64,000 bases of DNA from Rhodeus uyekii (taxonomy: Eukaryota > Chordata > Actinopteri > Cypriniformes > Acheilognathidae). Numbering within the stretch: position 1 is the stretch's first letter; each line of letters starts with the position of its first letter. The position numbers and the translations under genes are program-made. The notes under the pieces are model-generated. The model saw only the letters and a list, made by a program, of their open reading frames with translations. It was not told the origin of the DNA and did no database searches. The stretch spans positions 1,249,501-1,313,500 of the forward strand of contig JAWRVZ010000050.1 in the NCBI GenBank assembly GCA_037043235.1, written 5' to 3'. Below, piece by piece: positions 13,600 through 30,975 of the stretch.

Positions 13600-14920
13600 A
13601 TTAACCCTGTTAACTGCGGTGAGAAAGCCGCAATGAAAAAAACCAAGGACCCCTGTGTTCAAAAACGAATTATGAAAGAAATAAAAACATTCTGCACATA
13701 TTCAGTCTGTCTTTTCTTTGCCCTTGCTCTGTGTTCGCTGTTGTGTTGGACATTTGTTCTTTTGAGGCATGAATTCCTCCATTAAAAGACTTTACTTTCT
13801 TGAATACTTGATTTGCACAAGTATTTGGACTTTTATACGAGTCTTTCATTGTACTGAATGACAGATCGGACAGATTTAAAAGGGGCATTGTTTTATATTC
13901 ATAAAACTACTATTGCACTCTGCTTTAGTTTTTGCATCGTTGGATGTTCAGGTTAGTCAGATGGGTTAGTTAGATGTCTTTTACACTCACATTTTTAAAG
14001 GAAATTTAACATATATAGAATCAAGCAAAAACTACTTATAAGCAGAAGTAAATTTAACCTGGCCCCATAGATTTGGCAGAGGAAGTTTAGTTTGCATTAC
14101 TCTGTTTCAAGTACCTTGTACTCAGTCTTTTTAAATTTCACTCAAATAATGTAGCGCTAAATAAAATTAGTTTAAGTTTGAAACATTTAAGTAATCAACA
14201 CTGTAGATTTCATGTTACACTGGAAAATAAAGCTGTGGACACAGAGCTCTCAATAATTCAACACACAAGAAGGGTAACAATCAGTGTTTTTAAGTATAAA
14301 TGTGTTATTTTGAGAAGAAATTGTCTCAAAACAGCCAGTTAATATCCCTTAACGAAAGCAATGATAACCGTGCAACATGAAAACAGTGCAAAAAGCCCAA
14401 GTGCATGATGGGAACACAATTATCAGAATGTTGAGTAGGTTTTACTTAATTCTTACTAATGCAAATAATCGTATTACACATAACAAAAAAATGTATGATG
14501 TTCAAGCTATAAATTCTACATGTTCGAATAGCATAGCCTACTAATATAGAATTCAGTTTTTTTTATTCTTTTCTGAAATATCTTATTCAATGGAGAAATT
14601 AAATTTGTTTTTTTTCTGCAGTATTTACTTCATAACAAAATCATTTTCATCTTTTATTGTTGATTTGAAGAATGCAAAAATCTGTTTTCATCGTTCAATC
14701 AGTCCAGACGTGCGTTTACATCCTTGTCTTGTGTTGGTCTCCCACAATAATAACGGAGGTGATTTTATATTTAAAAATAAAAATAGTGTGAATGTCTTCA
14801 ATGGTTCTTACAACACATGGGGGCAAATGTATGCAAATGTAATGCAAAAATGTATAAAGTTGATTTGAAAAAAAAGTTTTCTGTACACAGAACAATGGGC
14901 GGCCAAAGCAAATACATTTA
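13600..14920. other. Intergenic, no gene seen
   Basis: AT-rich sequence downstream of the shootin-family gene. Open frames are short (under 95 codons) and lack domains, homopolymer-free splice contexts or signal peptides. Confidence 0.5.
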
Positions 14921-14928
14921 TACACTTT

Positions 14929-15062
14929 TGCATTTGGCCGACGCTTTTATCCAAAGCGACTTACATTGACTTTCTAACCAGTTCTTGCTTTTTTGGGGAA
15001 TTGAACCCATGACCTTGCCGTTGCAAGCACCACTCTCTACTGTTTGAGCTACGGGAACAGAC
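14929..15062 (-). mobile_element. tRNA-derived SINE, copy 1
   Basis: Reading the minus strand, the head is tRNA-like (GTAGCTCAAACAGTAGAG, then AAGGTCATGGGTTCAATTCC, a pol III B-box-like motif). The body has ACTTACATTG-type sequence and the tail AGCGTCGGCCAAATGCAAAAG. The same head, body and CTTTGGATAAAAGCG module recurs five more times in the window. Confidence 0.75.
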
Positions 15063-15162
15063 CTTACAATGCTTTCCATTTTTAGTTGAAAACAGTGACA
15101 TGTAAACGGCCTCTTCAACCTAAGACTTTAGACTGCCATGGTTGCAAAGTATGACATTTTAA

Positions 15163-15847
15163 CCCTCTGGTGCTGTTTGGCGGAAAAAATGTATGCGTAC
15201 GTTTTTTATTTTACTTCATCGTAATGATACGAAACTTTGTAAAGGTTTTGGCACTTGCTAAAAAAACAAAAGAAAAAAAAACAGACAATTTGAAAAGGTT
15301 AAGTGGTTGTGAAAGAAATTGACAGTCACATTTGCACTTTTCGCTGTAAAAACCATTGACATTGGAAATCAAATTTTATCCAGTGGAAGCGTTTGGTATT
15401 GCACCCAAACAAAATCTTACTGAAAGCTCATTTTTTAGATATCAACCTCAAATTTCTCCTCAAACATGATTAATTTGTCGGCTTTTGATGATTTAGATAT
15501 ATATATATAAAATATATATTTTTCAAAATATATATTTCAATTATTTATTTCAAAATTTAAAAAGATAGCATTTTATGCATTTTTCATAATAAAAACCTTA
15601 AACTTAAACTTTTTTTTGTTTCACTTTTTTAACTCTTGTCATAACAAGTGACAGTTTAAGGTGGAAATGTAATGCTCAATTTATGGATCATAAATTCCAT
15701 ACATTTAACTTAGTACCATAAAAATCTCCTAAAAATACAAGATACGAAATATAAACATTAAACATTATCAAAACTAAAATATAGTACATTCATTTCAATG
15801 AACAAAATGTGGTAATTTTTGACCGCCACACAAAGAGCACTAGAGGG
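15163..15847. mobile_element. piggyBac-like non-autonomous element with TTAA target sites
   Basis: The left end reads TTAA then CCCTCTGGTGCTGTTTGGCGG. The right end, reverse-complemented, reads TTAA then CCCTCTAGTGCTCTTTGTGTGGCGG. Terminal inverted repeats starting CCCT and TTAA duplicated on both sides (15159-15162 and 15848-15851) are the hallmark of piggyBac insertion. The 685-bp interior is AT-rich with no transposase frame. Confidence 0.8.
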
Positions 15848-15851
15848 TTAA

Positions 15852-17200
15852 CTTATAAACAATGTATATATTTTTTAAATGAAATACATAAAACACAAAC
15901 ATTAGGTGAGTTTCAGAGTATGTCAAAGCCTTTAGATTAGTTTATCCGTCCGCCTGGAAAGGCCTGCAATGAAAAGGCCAGTCTTTTCTCCTAACACCTT
16001 CACACTCCTCGTCTTGGATAAAAGCATTTTAAATGGAGTACAATTGTTTTCCACTCTCGCTCACTTTTGCTTCTTTCCTTTTAAAAGGCATTTCATTCTG
16101 TAAGGATTTCTCTCACCCAAGAGAGCTTTCCATCTAACAAACACTATAAAGAATTAATGTTTTTCCCCAGGATCTGAAAGGTGTCTGATTTAGGTGTGTG
16201 TACGTAAGGAGAAGAGGTGCATAGATGTGGATTTAATATGCATGACCAAAACAAGCGAAGAGCTGCTGGAAAAAAATCAAAATATGTGAGAGTTTTGGAA
16301 AGCCTTTTGTTTCTGATCATCTGTCTCTTTGTCTGCCATTGAATTTATTTTTCATGATCTTTTATACTATTTTGTTCTAAACATTGTAGAAATTAATGTT
16401 GTAGACAAATTGAATTGACTTGAATGGAAATTAATTGAATTGATTTAAACAGGATTTTTATTTTATTTTTATTTTTTATTATTGGCTTTGTTTTATTTTA
16501 TTATTCTTTTTTTTGTGTTTTATTGTGTTTTTAATATTTATAAATGCCAACAGGAAGCAGGGCTGGAATCTATCAAGACTATTATAATTTATTTTGTTTC
16601 TGATCATCCGTCTCTCTGTCTGCTATTAAATTTGTTTTTCATGATCTTTTATACTATTTTGTTCTAAACATAATGGAAAACAATATTAAAAATATTATAA
16701 TATTTCATTTGTATTATTTAATTTAATTGAAATCAATTGAATTTAATTTAAATGGATTTTATTATATAATTACATTTTTTCTTTTCTTTTATTGTTTTGT
16801 TTTATTTGATTATTGTTGTAACATATTACATTTTTTGTTTAATGTTTATTATTATAATTTTTTGTGAAAATGTATAAATGCTCCTCAAAAGTTGCCCACA
16901 TTAAGCAGAGCTGAATTTGTGTGTGTGTGTGTGTTTTATTGTGTTATTTTATTATTTATAAATGCACTTCATAAGTTGAGAAAATGCCCACAGGAAGCAG
17001 AGCTGGAATCTTTCAAGGCAGATATTTGATTTGATTGATATTTTGATTGATATAGAGCTGGGAGAGCTCCGCAGGTGCAGTACCGCCTCCCGCCGGAGTG
17101 GCGCTGTTTGTGGTCAGATTCCCGCTTCCTCTCTCGTCTCGTCTGAGGAAGCAGAGAAGAAACTTTGAGCGCTTCAGCTGTGAGCTTAGCAGCGGCGCCG
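15852..17200. other. Intergenic upstream of tex261, with internal direct duplications
   Basis: AT-rich and without a gene. Two ~85-bp blocks beginning TTTTGTTTCTGATCATC (near 16305 and 16590) are near copies. The phrase ACAGGAAGCAGRGCTGGAATC recurs near 16550 and 16990, indicating an old local duplication. The last 200 bp become GC-richer toward the tex261 start. Confidence 0.55.
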
Positions 17201-17257
17201 CACATCTCCTTCATTGTTTACTAGCCACTTATTTATTCGACCAGCCCTTTTAAAAAG

Positions 17258-21134
<3,877 letters not shown>

Positions 21135-21777
21135 TGAAGGGGTTGGGGAGGGTTTGTTCAGGCCACCGGCCCCCTCTCATCGGACAGCATCTCTTTGTGG
21201 GAGGGATTCGTTTGATTGAATCTGTAGGACCACATCAGAACAAACGCGCACAAACTCTTCGAACAAACTTCTGTCTGTTGAGAGTCGCCAGCTCATCATT
21301 TCTTAGGCGTCTAAAGCCATGAACGGACTTCGCAAGTCTTTAATTTTTAAAGGCTTGACTTTTGACTCGTCTGTATGTGGATGAATGTGGAAAGGGCTTC
21401 GGCTTCTGTAGCGTAGCTAGAGGCTCCTGCTGATTCTCTTCTAATCGCATCACTTCAAAAGCCAATGTTTGTGTACGCTCATGAGTTAATTGATGTTCAC
21501 GTTTTAAAGCAACGTTTTACCCCGAATCCAGTGTTCATTCTTCCGTATGCTCACTGTCGGTACACAGTCACGTCTTACACTACAAGTATTTGACCTTAGC
21601 CAAGTCATTTTTAATGTTTAGAAGGATTGTTTGTGTCCTTTCTGCTCCATTTGAGCTTTACGGTGATTTGACCATTGAAGAAAAGCTCGTTTTTGGGTAA
21701 GATATTGCTTTAAATGTATTGTAATCATGAGAGCCATAGTGTTGGTCATACTTAATTTGTGTGCTGTACAAAAATTG

Positions 21778-21783
21778 AATAAA
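21778..21783 (+). terminator. Poly(A) signal of tex261
   Basis: AATAAA sits 644 bp after the tex261 stop and is followed by a GT/T-rich stretch (TTGTATGAGTTTTTG), a good cleavage-site context. Further AATAAA sites near 22262 and 22931 could give longer 3' ends. Confidence 0.65.
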
Positions 21784-21799
21784 ATTCAGTTGTATGAGT

Positions 21800-22984
21800 T
21801 TTTGAAAGGTAAACATTGTCATGTACAATTAAGGATCTGATGTGGGTGGGTGAATCTCGGGTCACTTTTATGGCAGATTTTAAGACTTTTAGGAGTAAGT
21901 GAGCATTGTTTTTAAGTTTAATTAAAACACATCAAATAAAGTCATTTTATTAAAAATAAGTTTTTCTAATTTACATGCCTTCAAGAAATATTCAAATGTT
22001 AGTTTTAAAAACATGCATTTCATTAGTTGTGTTTGCAGAGGTGTTCAGATCAATACAAATATTGTTAAATGTGCTTAAATATCAGAAAGGGTTATGCAGA
22101 AAGTCAAACTAAATATCTTTGGGTATAATGTGATCTGAATGCGTTTTGTGAGATTCACCCCAGCAGAACTATCATTTTTTCCATGTAAAGTCTGGGTTGT
22201 GTAATATAGCTGTTTGACCAAAATGCCGATTTTGTTGAACCGTTAAATGTGAAGAGTTTCTAATAAAATGTCCGAATGACTCCGAGGGGCCGTCTGTACT
22301 GACTTGTCCACCGTTGGACACATTTGTGCTCCTCTTTATTTGGCAGACGGGATCTTACACTTGGAGTGCGAGGTTGAGGAAAGGTCAGCACGCTTTCACA
22401 TCAGGAAGCTCTCAAATCACTTAGGAGGGTGGAAGTTGCCCTTTGCTGGTGTTATGTGGTTATTTTGTGTCTCGTTTCGTAATGGCTTAGGTTAAAATCG
22501 ACATACGGGAAAGGCCAGAAATGTCAAAATGAAGTCAAGCAACCTTTGGGATCCAGTGACGAGAGCGGGGTTTCAACCTTGACGCCTTCAGCCCCAAAAC
22601 CACATTTGCTCAGAGGTCAACTTTCCTCCACACCTACATTTTGAAGATTCTTTTAGGCCTCATAGATGTTTTCCGCTCCCCTTTTCACACCTTGATGATG
22701 GTCAGCGTCGCATTGAGTGTGCATGTGTAGAGCCGTGTTGCAGTTAAAAGCTACTCAACAGATTTTAGCCTCTGGTCAGATTTTTTGAATTTTGGAAAAG
22801 TGCTGTTGAGTTTCACAAAACCTGTCAAGAACACGTCCAGGTGTCGAAGTCATAGTCATACGGCTTAATCTCGATTCCAGCCCCAGCTTGAGGTCCTTTC
22901 CCAATTCAGTTCCCCTTTCTGCACTATCCAATAAACATATTCTGTTCTACTGTAATGTAAAAAGAAAATAAAAAAAAATCAATT
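21800..22984. other. Region between tex261 and repeat copy 2, possible alternative 3' UTR
   Basis: No coding exon recognised. Moderate GC between 22270 and 22900 and AATAAA-like sites near 22262 and 22931 leave open an extended tex261 3' UTR. Confidence 0.4.
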
Positions 22985-23345
22985 GTGAAATATCTATACT
23001 ACTATTCAAAAAGTTTGAGGTTGGTAAGGTTTTTTAAAAGTCTCTTCTGATCACCAAGGCTGCATTTATTTGAATTTAATATTGTGAAATACTACAATTT
23101 AATAAACTGTTTTCCATTTTAAAATTTAATTTATTCCTGTGATTAAAGTTGTATTTTCAGCATCATTCCTCCAGTCTTCAGTGTCACATGATCTTCACAA
23201 ATCAACGTTTATAAGTATTATCAATGTTGAAAACAGCTTTCGAATTCTTTGATGAATATAATGTTCAAAAGTTTATTTAAAAATCAAAAACCTTTGTAAA
23301 ATGTCTTTATACTGTCACTTGATCAATTTAATGTGTCCTTAAAAA
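22985..23345 (+). repeat. Fish interspersed repeat, copy 2 (near full length)
   Basis: Starts CTACTATTCAAAAAGTTTGA, contains TCTTCTGATCACCAAGGCTG, CATTTATTTGAAT, CATCATTCCTCCAGTCTTC and TCAATGTTGAAAACAG, and ends with CACTTGATCAATTTAATG. The middle aligns with 11816-12135, so these are two copies of one family. Confidence 0.7.
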
Positions 23346-23840
23346 CGAAACAACAATGTATAGTGATAGTATTTGTATAATCCCTTCACTCTGGTTTAAA
23401 TTAAAACATTTTATTGGTACAGTAAAAATGACTGTAATGATGATCTGGAAGAGAATAATCACTAAGATGAATTCACTAATCACAAAATAAAATAACCTTT
23501 AAAAAATATGCAAAATGTCTAAATGGTCTTAACTAGAAGCGTGATGAATGAATCTGTATGAATTTCCCTGGATTGGATTGAGCTTGCTGTCATATAATAA
23601 GCAGTTGTCATTATGCATCCCACAATGCAGTGCGTTCAATTCAAGAAACTCAAAGAAGAATTCGCTGCAGTTTTCAACCTCATTTCATTTTTTATTCAGA
23701 CATCCATTTCTGAGGACTGGATGTAGCGTGATGAATTAAACATCATGTAATGAGCTCATACTTCTGTTGGAAATACACACTGTTTCATTTGCTATTTTTA
23801 AATTGCCCCTATTATGCAATTTTTTGTTTCGAAGGTCTCC

Positions 23841-24585
23841 TACAATGGATCCCAGGTCAAGAACACTTCAATATTCTCATTCCCTTTCTGTTTGTCACAC
23901 TAAAATGTTTCAGATCATCAATCAAATTTAAATATCAGTCAAAGATAAACACCAAATACCATTTTGAAAATAAAGGTTGTTGTTATTAAGGCAAAACAAA
24001 ATCCGAACCTACATGGCCCTGTGTGAAAAAAGCCATTTTTGCCCCGTCTCTTTCTTATGATGGAGTCATGAACACTGACCTTAACTGAGGAAAGTGAGGC
24101 TTGCAGTTCTTTGGATGTTGTTGTGGGTGTTTTGTGACTCGACTTGGATGAGTCATCGCTGTCCTCTTGGGGTAATTTTTGGGGTAATCTCCTGGAAAGG
24201 TTCACCACTGTTCCATGTTTTCACCATTTGGGGATAATGGCTCTCTCTGTGGTTCACTGGAGTCCCAAAGCTTTAGAAATGGCTTTATAACCTTTTCCAG
24301 ACTGAGATCAGTTACCTTATTTCTCATTTGTTCCTGAATGTCTTTGGATCTCGGCATGATGTCTAGTTTTTGAACATCTTTTGGTCTCTTTCGCTTTGTC
24401 ATGCAGGTCCTAATAAAGTGATTTCTTGATTGAGAACAGGTGTAGCAGTACTCAGGTGTGGGTGTGGATAGAAATTGAACTCAGGTGTGATAAACCACAG
24501 TTAAGTTATGTTTTAACAGGGGGGGGGGGGGGGTATGTAAAATATATATCAGGAATGGGGCAAACTCTTTTTCCACACCATTGTA
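23841..24585 (-). mobile_element. Degenerate Tc1/mariner element
   Basis: The ends are TACAATGG (left) and CCATTGTA (right), perfect 8-bp inverted termini including the TA target. The right end continues as AAAGAGTTTGCCCCATTCC-type sequence on the minus strand, a Tc1 terminal repeat typical of fish. The interior holds broken transposase N-terminal frames. Much of the catalytic region is missing, so this is an internally deleted copy. A 14-base G run lies at about 24521-24534. Confidence 0.75.
23939..24402 (-). pseudogene. Tc1-like transposase remnant, frameshifted
   Basis: The first piece (24402 to 24202) contains MPRSKDIQEQMRNKV, the N-terminal paired-like DNA-binding start of fish Tc1 transposases, and reads on to NGENMEQW. 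After a frame change, the second piece contains VNLSRRLPQKL and TTTSKELQASLSSVKVSVHD, the second helix-turn-helix region, then IRKRRGKNG. The frame then runs into terminal non-coding sequence. No DDE catalytic residues are present, so it cannot encode an active enzyme. Confidence 0.8.
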
Positions 24586-24589
24586 CATT

Positions 24590-25320
24590 GTATATCACCT
24601 AATTTCTCAAAGAGTCTGAAAATGGTTTGCTTAAATAGCAATCAAGTCTCTCTAAATCCCTCCTTTCCATGAGCTTCCTCTGCTCTGGTTGCTCAACTGG
24701 TCCGACTTTTTGTGATTGGTCCATTTACACATCACATGTCAGAAATTAAACACCTATTACCATCTGAATTTCTGTTCTGGATCTTCCTCAGCACTCGATA
24801 CACAAGTGATGTGAATGATGCCATCGGTTTTTCCACAAAAAGTGAGACTCCCGTATTTAGCAACAGTCCTCATCCTTTTGAAGTGGATGCAAAGTTGATT
24901 TGCAGCACAGAAAACAGCCTCTTCTTGACACGTCGAAAACACTAACCAAACTCTTCCAGTCTCAGCTACAACTACAGTGTTTGAGAGTCAAAGTAGACGT
25001 TGTTCACGGGCAGCTAATGAAGAGCATAGGCTGGCATTATGCAAATCTGTTACATTGCTATGTAGGTTTGTAACAGGAAGTGAGACTGGTATTACTGATG
25101 AAGTTATACTCAGAAGTTATGCTGCATTTCACTCATCCACACACACCCAGAGTGGGCCTCCCAGGTTGGGGTAATGAGGGCATCTCAGTTGTGGGTAATG
25201 AGAGGGGAAGAGAGTGCCGTTCAATCATTCCCCCAACCTACATTTCCTACCAGTACTGAGACTCAAACCCAAGACCTTCGAGTCTGAGACATTAGATCAC
25301 AATTGCCCCACTGTACACTA
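24590..25320. other. Intergenic between Tc1 element and ankrd53-like 3' end
   Basis: Short open frames only (24712-24945, 24977-25174), with no domain or splice support. Nothing else recognised. Confidence 0.45.
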
Positions 25321-25326
25321 GTATTC

Positions 25327-25332
25327 TTTATT
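25327..25332 (-). terminator. Poly(A) signal of the ankrd53-like gene
   Basis: TTTATT on the + strand reads AATAAA on the minus strand, 73 bp beyond the TAG at 25405-25407. It fits a short 3' UTR. Confidence 0.65.
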
Positions 25333-25404
25333 TAATGCAACACCAATAGTATTGAAAAGTAAAAGTGCATAAAACGTTTTATCCTCTGGCTCTTTAGATC
25401 ACAT

Positions 25405-26974
25405 CTAATAGTGGCCGGGCTGCAACTCCTCGGCGAGGTGCATGGCCACCTCAGTCCAGGGAGAGTCTTTGGTTTTTAGGGACCGACCCAATCGAGGCAG
25501 ATCCAGCACATTGATGCACTGAAATTTCCTGAGATCATGGAACGGTTTGGTGTTCACCATCTCCCGCTGTTTGTCTTTTCGCCACATGGCATCTTTCAGA
25601 AACCTGTTTCACAAACACATTTATGTTCATTTCCATATCTGAATAACCTAATTAGGTTGTTTATTGCTGCTGCTGGTTATTTATGCCACTGTTATTCCTA
25701 TTGCTGTTATTGCTGTTGGTTACTGCTGCTGCTGCAGAGCAAGTACCGGTTGCTATTGCCAATACACAACATACTGCTATGAGCAAGACATGCTGCTGCT
25801 GTACAATAGCATATATGAATCACCCATAGCAGATCTATACAGGTGGAGCTGGGGAAGGTGGAGGGTTTCAGAAATTACACTGCAACTGCTACTGCAAATG
25901 CTGAACAGGAATTTGAAGGTTGAGCAGTGATCTCATTGGCTACTGATACAGCAGGAAACAATCAGCTGTATCCTAAACAGAATGATGTGATTGCAAGCAG
26001 GTTGAGTGAAGGACCTGTCAACCTGTGTCGTCTTTCATGACAGAACTTTGTATTTCAGTTGCTACCTTATTTTTTGGGGTATAACCAATCTTGCTGAACA
26101 CATTTTTTAATCAATATTTTGATGAATTAAAGTGATGTGGTTATGCCATGACTTATTGATCATATACATTTTTTACAGTGCATGCTTTCCTGTAGCTCAA
26201 CCAGTAGAGCATTGGTGTTTGCAACGCCAAGCTCATGCGTTTTGATTCCCAGGGAAAGCAAGAACTGATTACAATATCAATGTGTTCCTTTGGATAAAAG
26301 CATCTGCCAAATGCATACATGTAAATGGTTGCCATCAGTTTTAACACATATGCAATGTCAATAACATGCACCATCACATGCAGTAATCGTCACTAGCCCC
26401 TGATACCTGGCAATGAACCTGTGGCCCCAGATACGAGCGAGGTCGAGCGCCGTGTGCCCCCTCTTGTCCTGAGCGTGTGTGTCTGCACCGTTTCTCACCA
26501 GCGTCTCAGTGCAATCCATCAGACCTTCTGCTGCGGCCAAATGCAGTGGGGTCAGTCCTTCATCAGTTGCACTGTGAATACAACAACACTGAGAGTTACT
26601 TGAAAATGTATCCATAAAACATATAAGAAAGTAGTAAGAAAAGGTAATCTTCCATCAGTTTATAGCCTACTTATATTGTTTACCAGCATTTGTTGGCTTA
26701 CGCTCATTGTTAACTATGAATCTTAAAGAGTTGTCTATGATTACTGGTAAAATCAAAGGTGGTTCATACATGTTGGTCTGGGCTCCGTGTTCCAGCAGGT
26801 AAATGAGGCAGGAGTGAGAGTTGTGACGGTTCTGAGCTGTGAGCACCATATGAAGGGGTCTGCGTCCGTCAGGACAACTGACATTCACATCTGCAAAATA
26901 ACCAGCCTCCACCAGCATCTTTATACAGTCCAAGTGTCCATGCAGCGCTGCTATATGAAGCACGGTGAGACACT

Positions 26975-27041
<67 letters not shown>

Positions 27042-27655
27042 GCTGGGTTTCACCCAACAATATCTGGACACTTAAATCAATAAATGTAATAAATAGGTGT
27101 TTAAAATGACAGTTTTTTTAGGTCCTTCATGTATCTGGAGGCAGTAAAAATAAAACGTCATCCCCACTGGCCATTATTCAGTCAATGTAAGTAAGGCTTG
27201 TTCAATCTTTAAGGTCTTATGTTAAGATGAATTAAAAGCACAACACTGTGGATAAGTATTTAAAGCACGCACGTGTTTATCAGTGTGCAGAGTTTCGCGC
27301 GCTTTCTTCAGAGCCAGACTCAACCAGTCACGTGCTCCACACGCGGCGGCGCGGAACATGTCGACTTCCGGCGGAAATGAACGACGCGATCCGGAATCAT
27401 CCGATCGACTAACACAAAAAATAAACAAAATGTTATCATTATTGAATGATTAAAAGGTTTTTATTAGTATAGGCGATTAATATCACAACATCAACAAAAT
27501 ATTACTCAAACATTTTTACATTCATTATTTAATTCACTTTTTTAATACTCATAGAAAGTGTGCCATACATATATGTGTGTGTTAAATACGCTATGATATA
27601 TACACGTTATCCATATATATCTATGGATTTAGCATAGAGCAGAAACTCACCTCAT
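25405..27655 (-). CDS. ankrd53: Ankyrin repeat domain protein, ANKRD53-like
   Basis: Human ANKRD53 is a spindle-associated ankyrin protein needed for chromosome alignment. Exons in gene order are 27655-27651, 27408-27273, 26972-26770, 26571-26407 and 25603-25405. Phases join cleanly and give about 235 residues. The first exon contributes only ATGAG, with an in-frame stop upstream, so this start is preferred; an internal Met (DMFRAAACG) is the alternative. The ankyrin repeats run LTVLHIAALHGHLDCIKMLV, then RRPLHMVL...CLIYLLEHGA, then GLTPLHLAAAEGLMDCTETL with VRNGADTHAQDKRGHTALDL. After them comes FLKDAMWRKDK, the post-ankyrin signature I recall from ANKRD53. The protein is much shorter than the human one (about 530 residues), mainly at the C-terminus. 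It is next to tex261 as in human, which supports orthology. Confidence 0.88.
26183..26330 (+). mobile_element. tRNA-derived SINE, copy 3 (ankrd53-like intron 4)
   Basis: CTTTCCTGTAGCTCAACCAG and AGAGCATTGGTGTTTGCAAC form the tRNA-like head, then GATTCCCAGGGAAAGCAAG. The tail is CCTTTGGATAAAAGCATC then TGCCAAATGCATACATG. Antisense to the host gene. Confidence 0.8.
26975..27038 (-). repeat. (CA)n/(TG)n microsatellite abutting an ankrd53-like 3' splice site
   Basis: About 32 dinucleotides. In the transcribed (minus) strand it is a UG run ending directly in UCAG, the acceptor of the third exon at 26972. Ordinary pyrimidine tract is almost absent. Confidence 0.95.
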
Positions 27656-27719
27656 GTCTGTGGAGTTTGTTGATGTTTCTGGCTGTTTCCATGGAGTTTT
27701 TCCTGTCAATCAAACTCAA

Positions 27720-28470
27720 GTGCTTTCACTTTATTCCCTCCACAATCATTTATGTCAGGCTAGTTGACAAACACGGACATTTTAAGGTTAACATGTAGTT
27801 ATTTAGCTTTTTAGGTAAAAACTAATCTGCTGTAACAACTGGTCGTTATTTTAATCACTTTTTTTGTTTTTAAAATGCACTCAGTCAGTCAGTGTTGTGA
27901 TTTAATTTGTAAAAAGCACAAAAATTCTAGTCTCGGTTAATATGAGATCATGGAAAATACATTTAGTGTGACACTTCTGCTTGAAATGTCATGTCAGCTC
28001 CCATCATCTGCTAAAATTATTGAACTGGGCATGCATTTCTGTAGGATATGTGCATAAATGGTGAAGTTCATTAAGTCATTGAGTCTGACCTTTTGACACC
28101 AGCAACAACTGCACTCAAAGTGCGCATGCTCACGGTGCAATTTAGGGAAAAGTAGTAGTTTAATCTGCGATTATACATGTTGGCTTCCCCTTTGTCCAGT
28201 GACTGCATGCAGAGATTGATCTCTATTATTGATTTCATCCAGATGCACCTTAGACTTTGGATGATGTGGATCATGTTCCACATGTTTCTCAGGGATCAAT
28301 GCTTTCTGCTGAGAGGCGTCAGGTGTTCACTGATGATCAGAGGGAGCGCAGGTGTCTCGAACCCCTCTCTTTTAAATATCAATACATGCAGATGTCTAAA
28401 TAATTGCTTTATAATTGATGCCAAATTTCAAACTTCAGCCTTGCTTACCTTATTAGCGCTTACTATATCT
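27720..28470. other. Upstream flank of ankrd53-like gene, no gene seen
   Basis: AT-rich sequence with short open frames only. The ankrd53-like promoter should lie in the first few hundred bases, but no TATA box is evident. Confidence 0.45.
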
Positions 28471-28472
28471 GT

Positions 28473-28650
28473 GTGTGCAAGTTTGCCTGTCTGAGTGTGT
28501 GTGAATTTGTGTGTGTCTGTGTGCGTGCGTGTTTGAGTGTGTGTGTCTGTGTGTTTTCTAGTGTGTGTGTGTTTCTGTGTGTAAGCATGTTTGCAAGTGT
28601 GTTTTGGTGTCTCCAAAAATATTTGCGAACGTGTGTGTCTGTTTGCGAGA

Positions 28651-28693
<43 letters not shown>

Positions 28694-28865
28694 TGTGTGT
28701 TTTCTAGTGTTTCTGTGTGTGTGAGTGTGTCAGCATGTGTGTGTGTGTGTGTGTGTGAGCGTGTTTGCAAGTGTGTGTTTTTGTGTCTCCAAAAATATTT
28801 GTGAATGTGTGTGTCTGTTTGTGAGTGTGAGTGCGTGTGTTTTTGTGTGTGTGTGTGTTTGTATG
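28473..28865. repeat. Imperfect TG-rich repeat with a ~172-bp internal duplication
   Basis: A block containing GTGTTTGCAAGTGTG, then TCTCCAAAAATATTTG and GTGTGTCTGTTTG, occurs at about 28589-28655 and again at 28761-28837. The flanks are degenerate (TG)n. The open frames on both strands are compositional. Confidence 0.9.
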
Positions 28866-28970
28866 TGTCTAATCTTTGTCCTTGTGGGGACTTTTTTTTG
28901 TCCCCATGAGGAAAACAGCATATATCATATGAATCTATGAAGGGTAGGTTTAGTGTTTAGGGGATATTGT
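28866..28970 (+). repeat. Fragment of GTCCTTGTGGGGACTTTT interspersed repeat
   Basis: CTTTGTCCTTGTGGGGACTT and TTTGTCCCCATGAGGAAAAC form a short inverted pair, a motif familiar from fish repeats. A related GTCCCCACAAGGACAAAG stretch occurs at about 43991-44008. Confidence 0.5.
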
Positions 28971-28973
28971 ATA

Positions 28974-30940
<1,967 letters not shown>

Positions 30941-30957
30941 ACTGCGCTGCACGGGAC

Positions 30958-30975
30958 AGAGAGAGAGAGAGAGAG
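30958..30975 (+). repeat. Short (GA)n run
   Basis: GAGA dinucleotide tract, one of three in this area (see also 32608-32633 and 32939-32996). Confidence 0.9.

Noticed and set aside
14997..15058. Possible tRNA gene from the B-box-like motif
   Set aside because: No cloverleaf or intact A box; it is the head of a dispersed SINE, seen six times.
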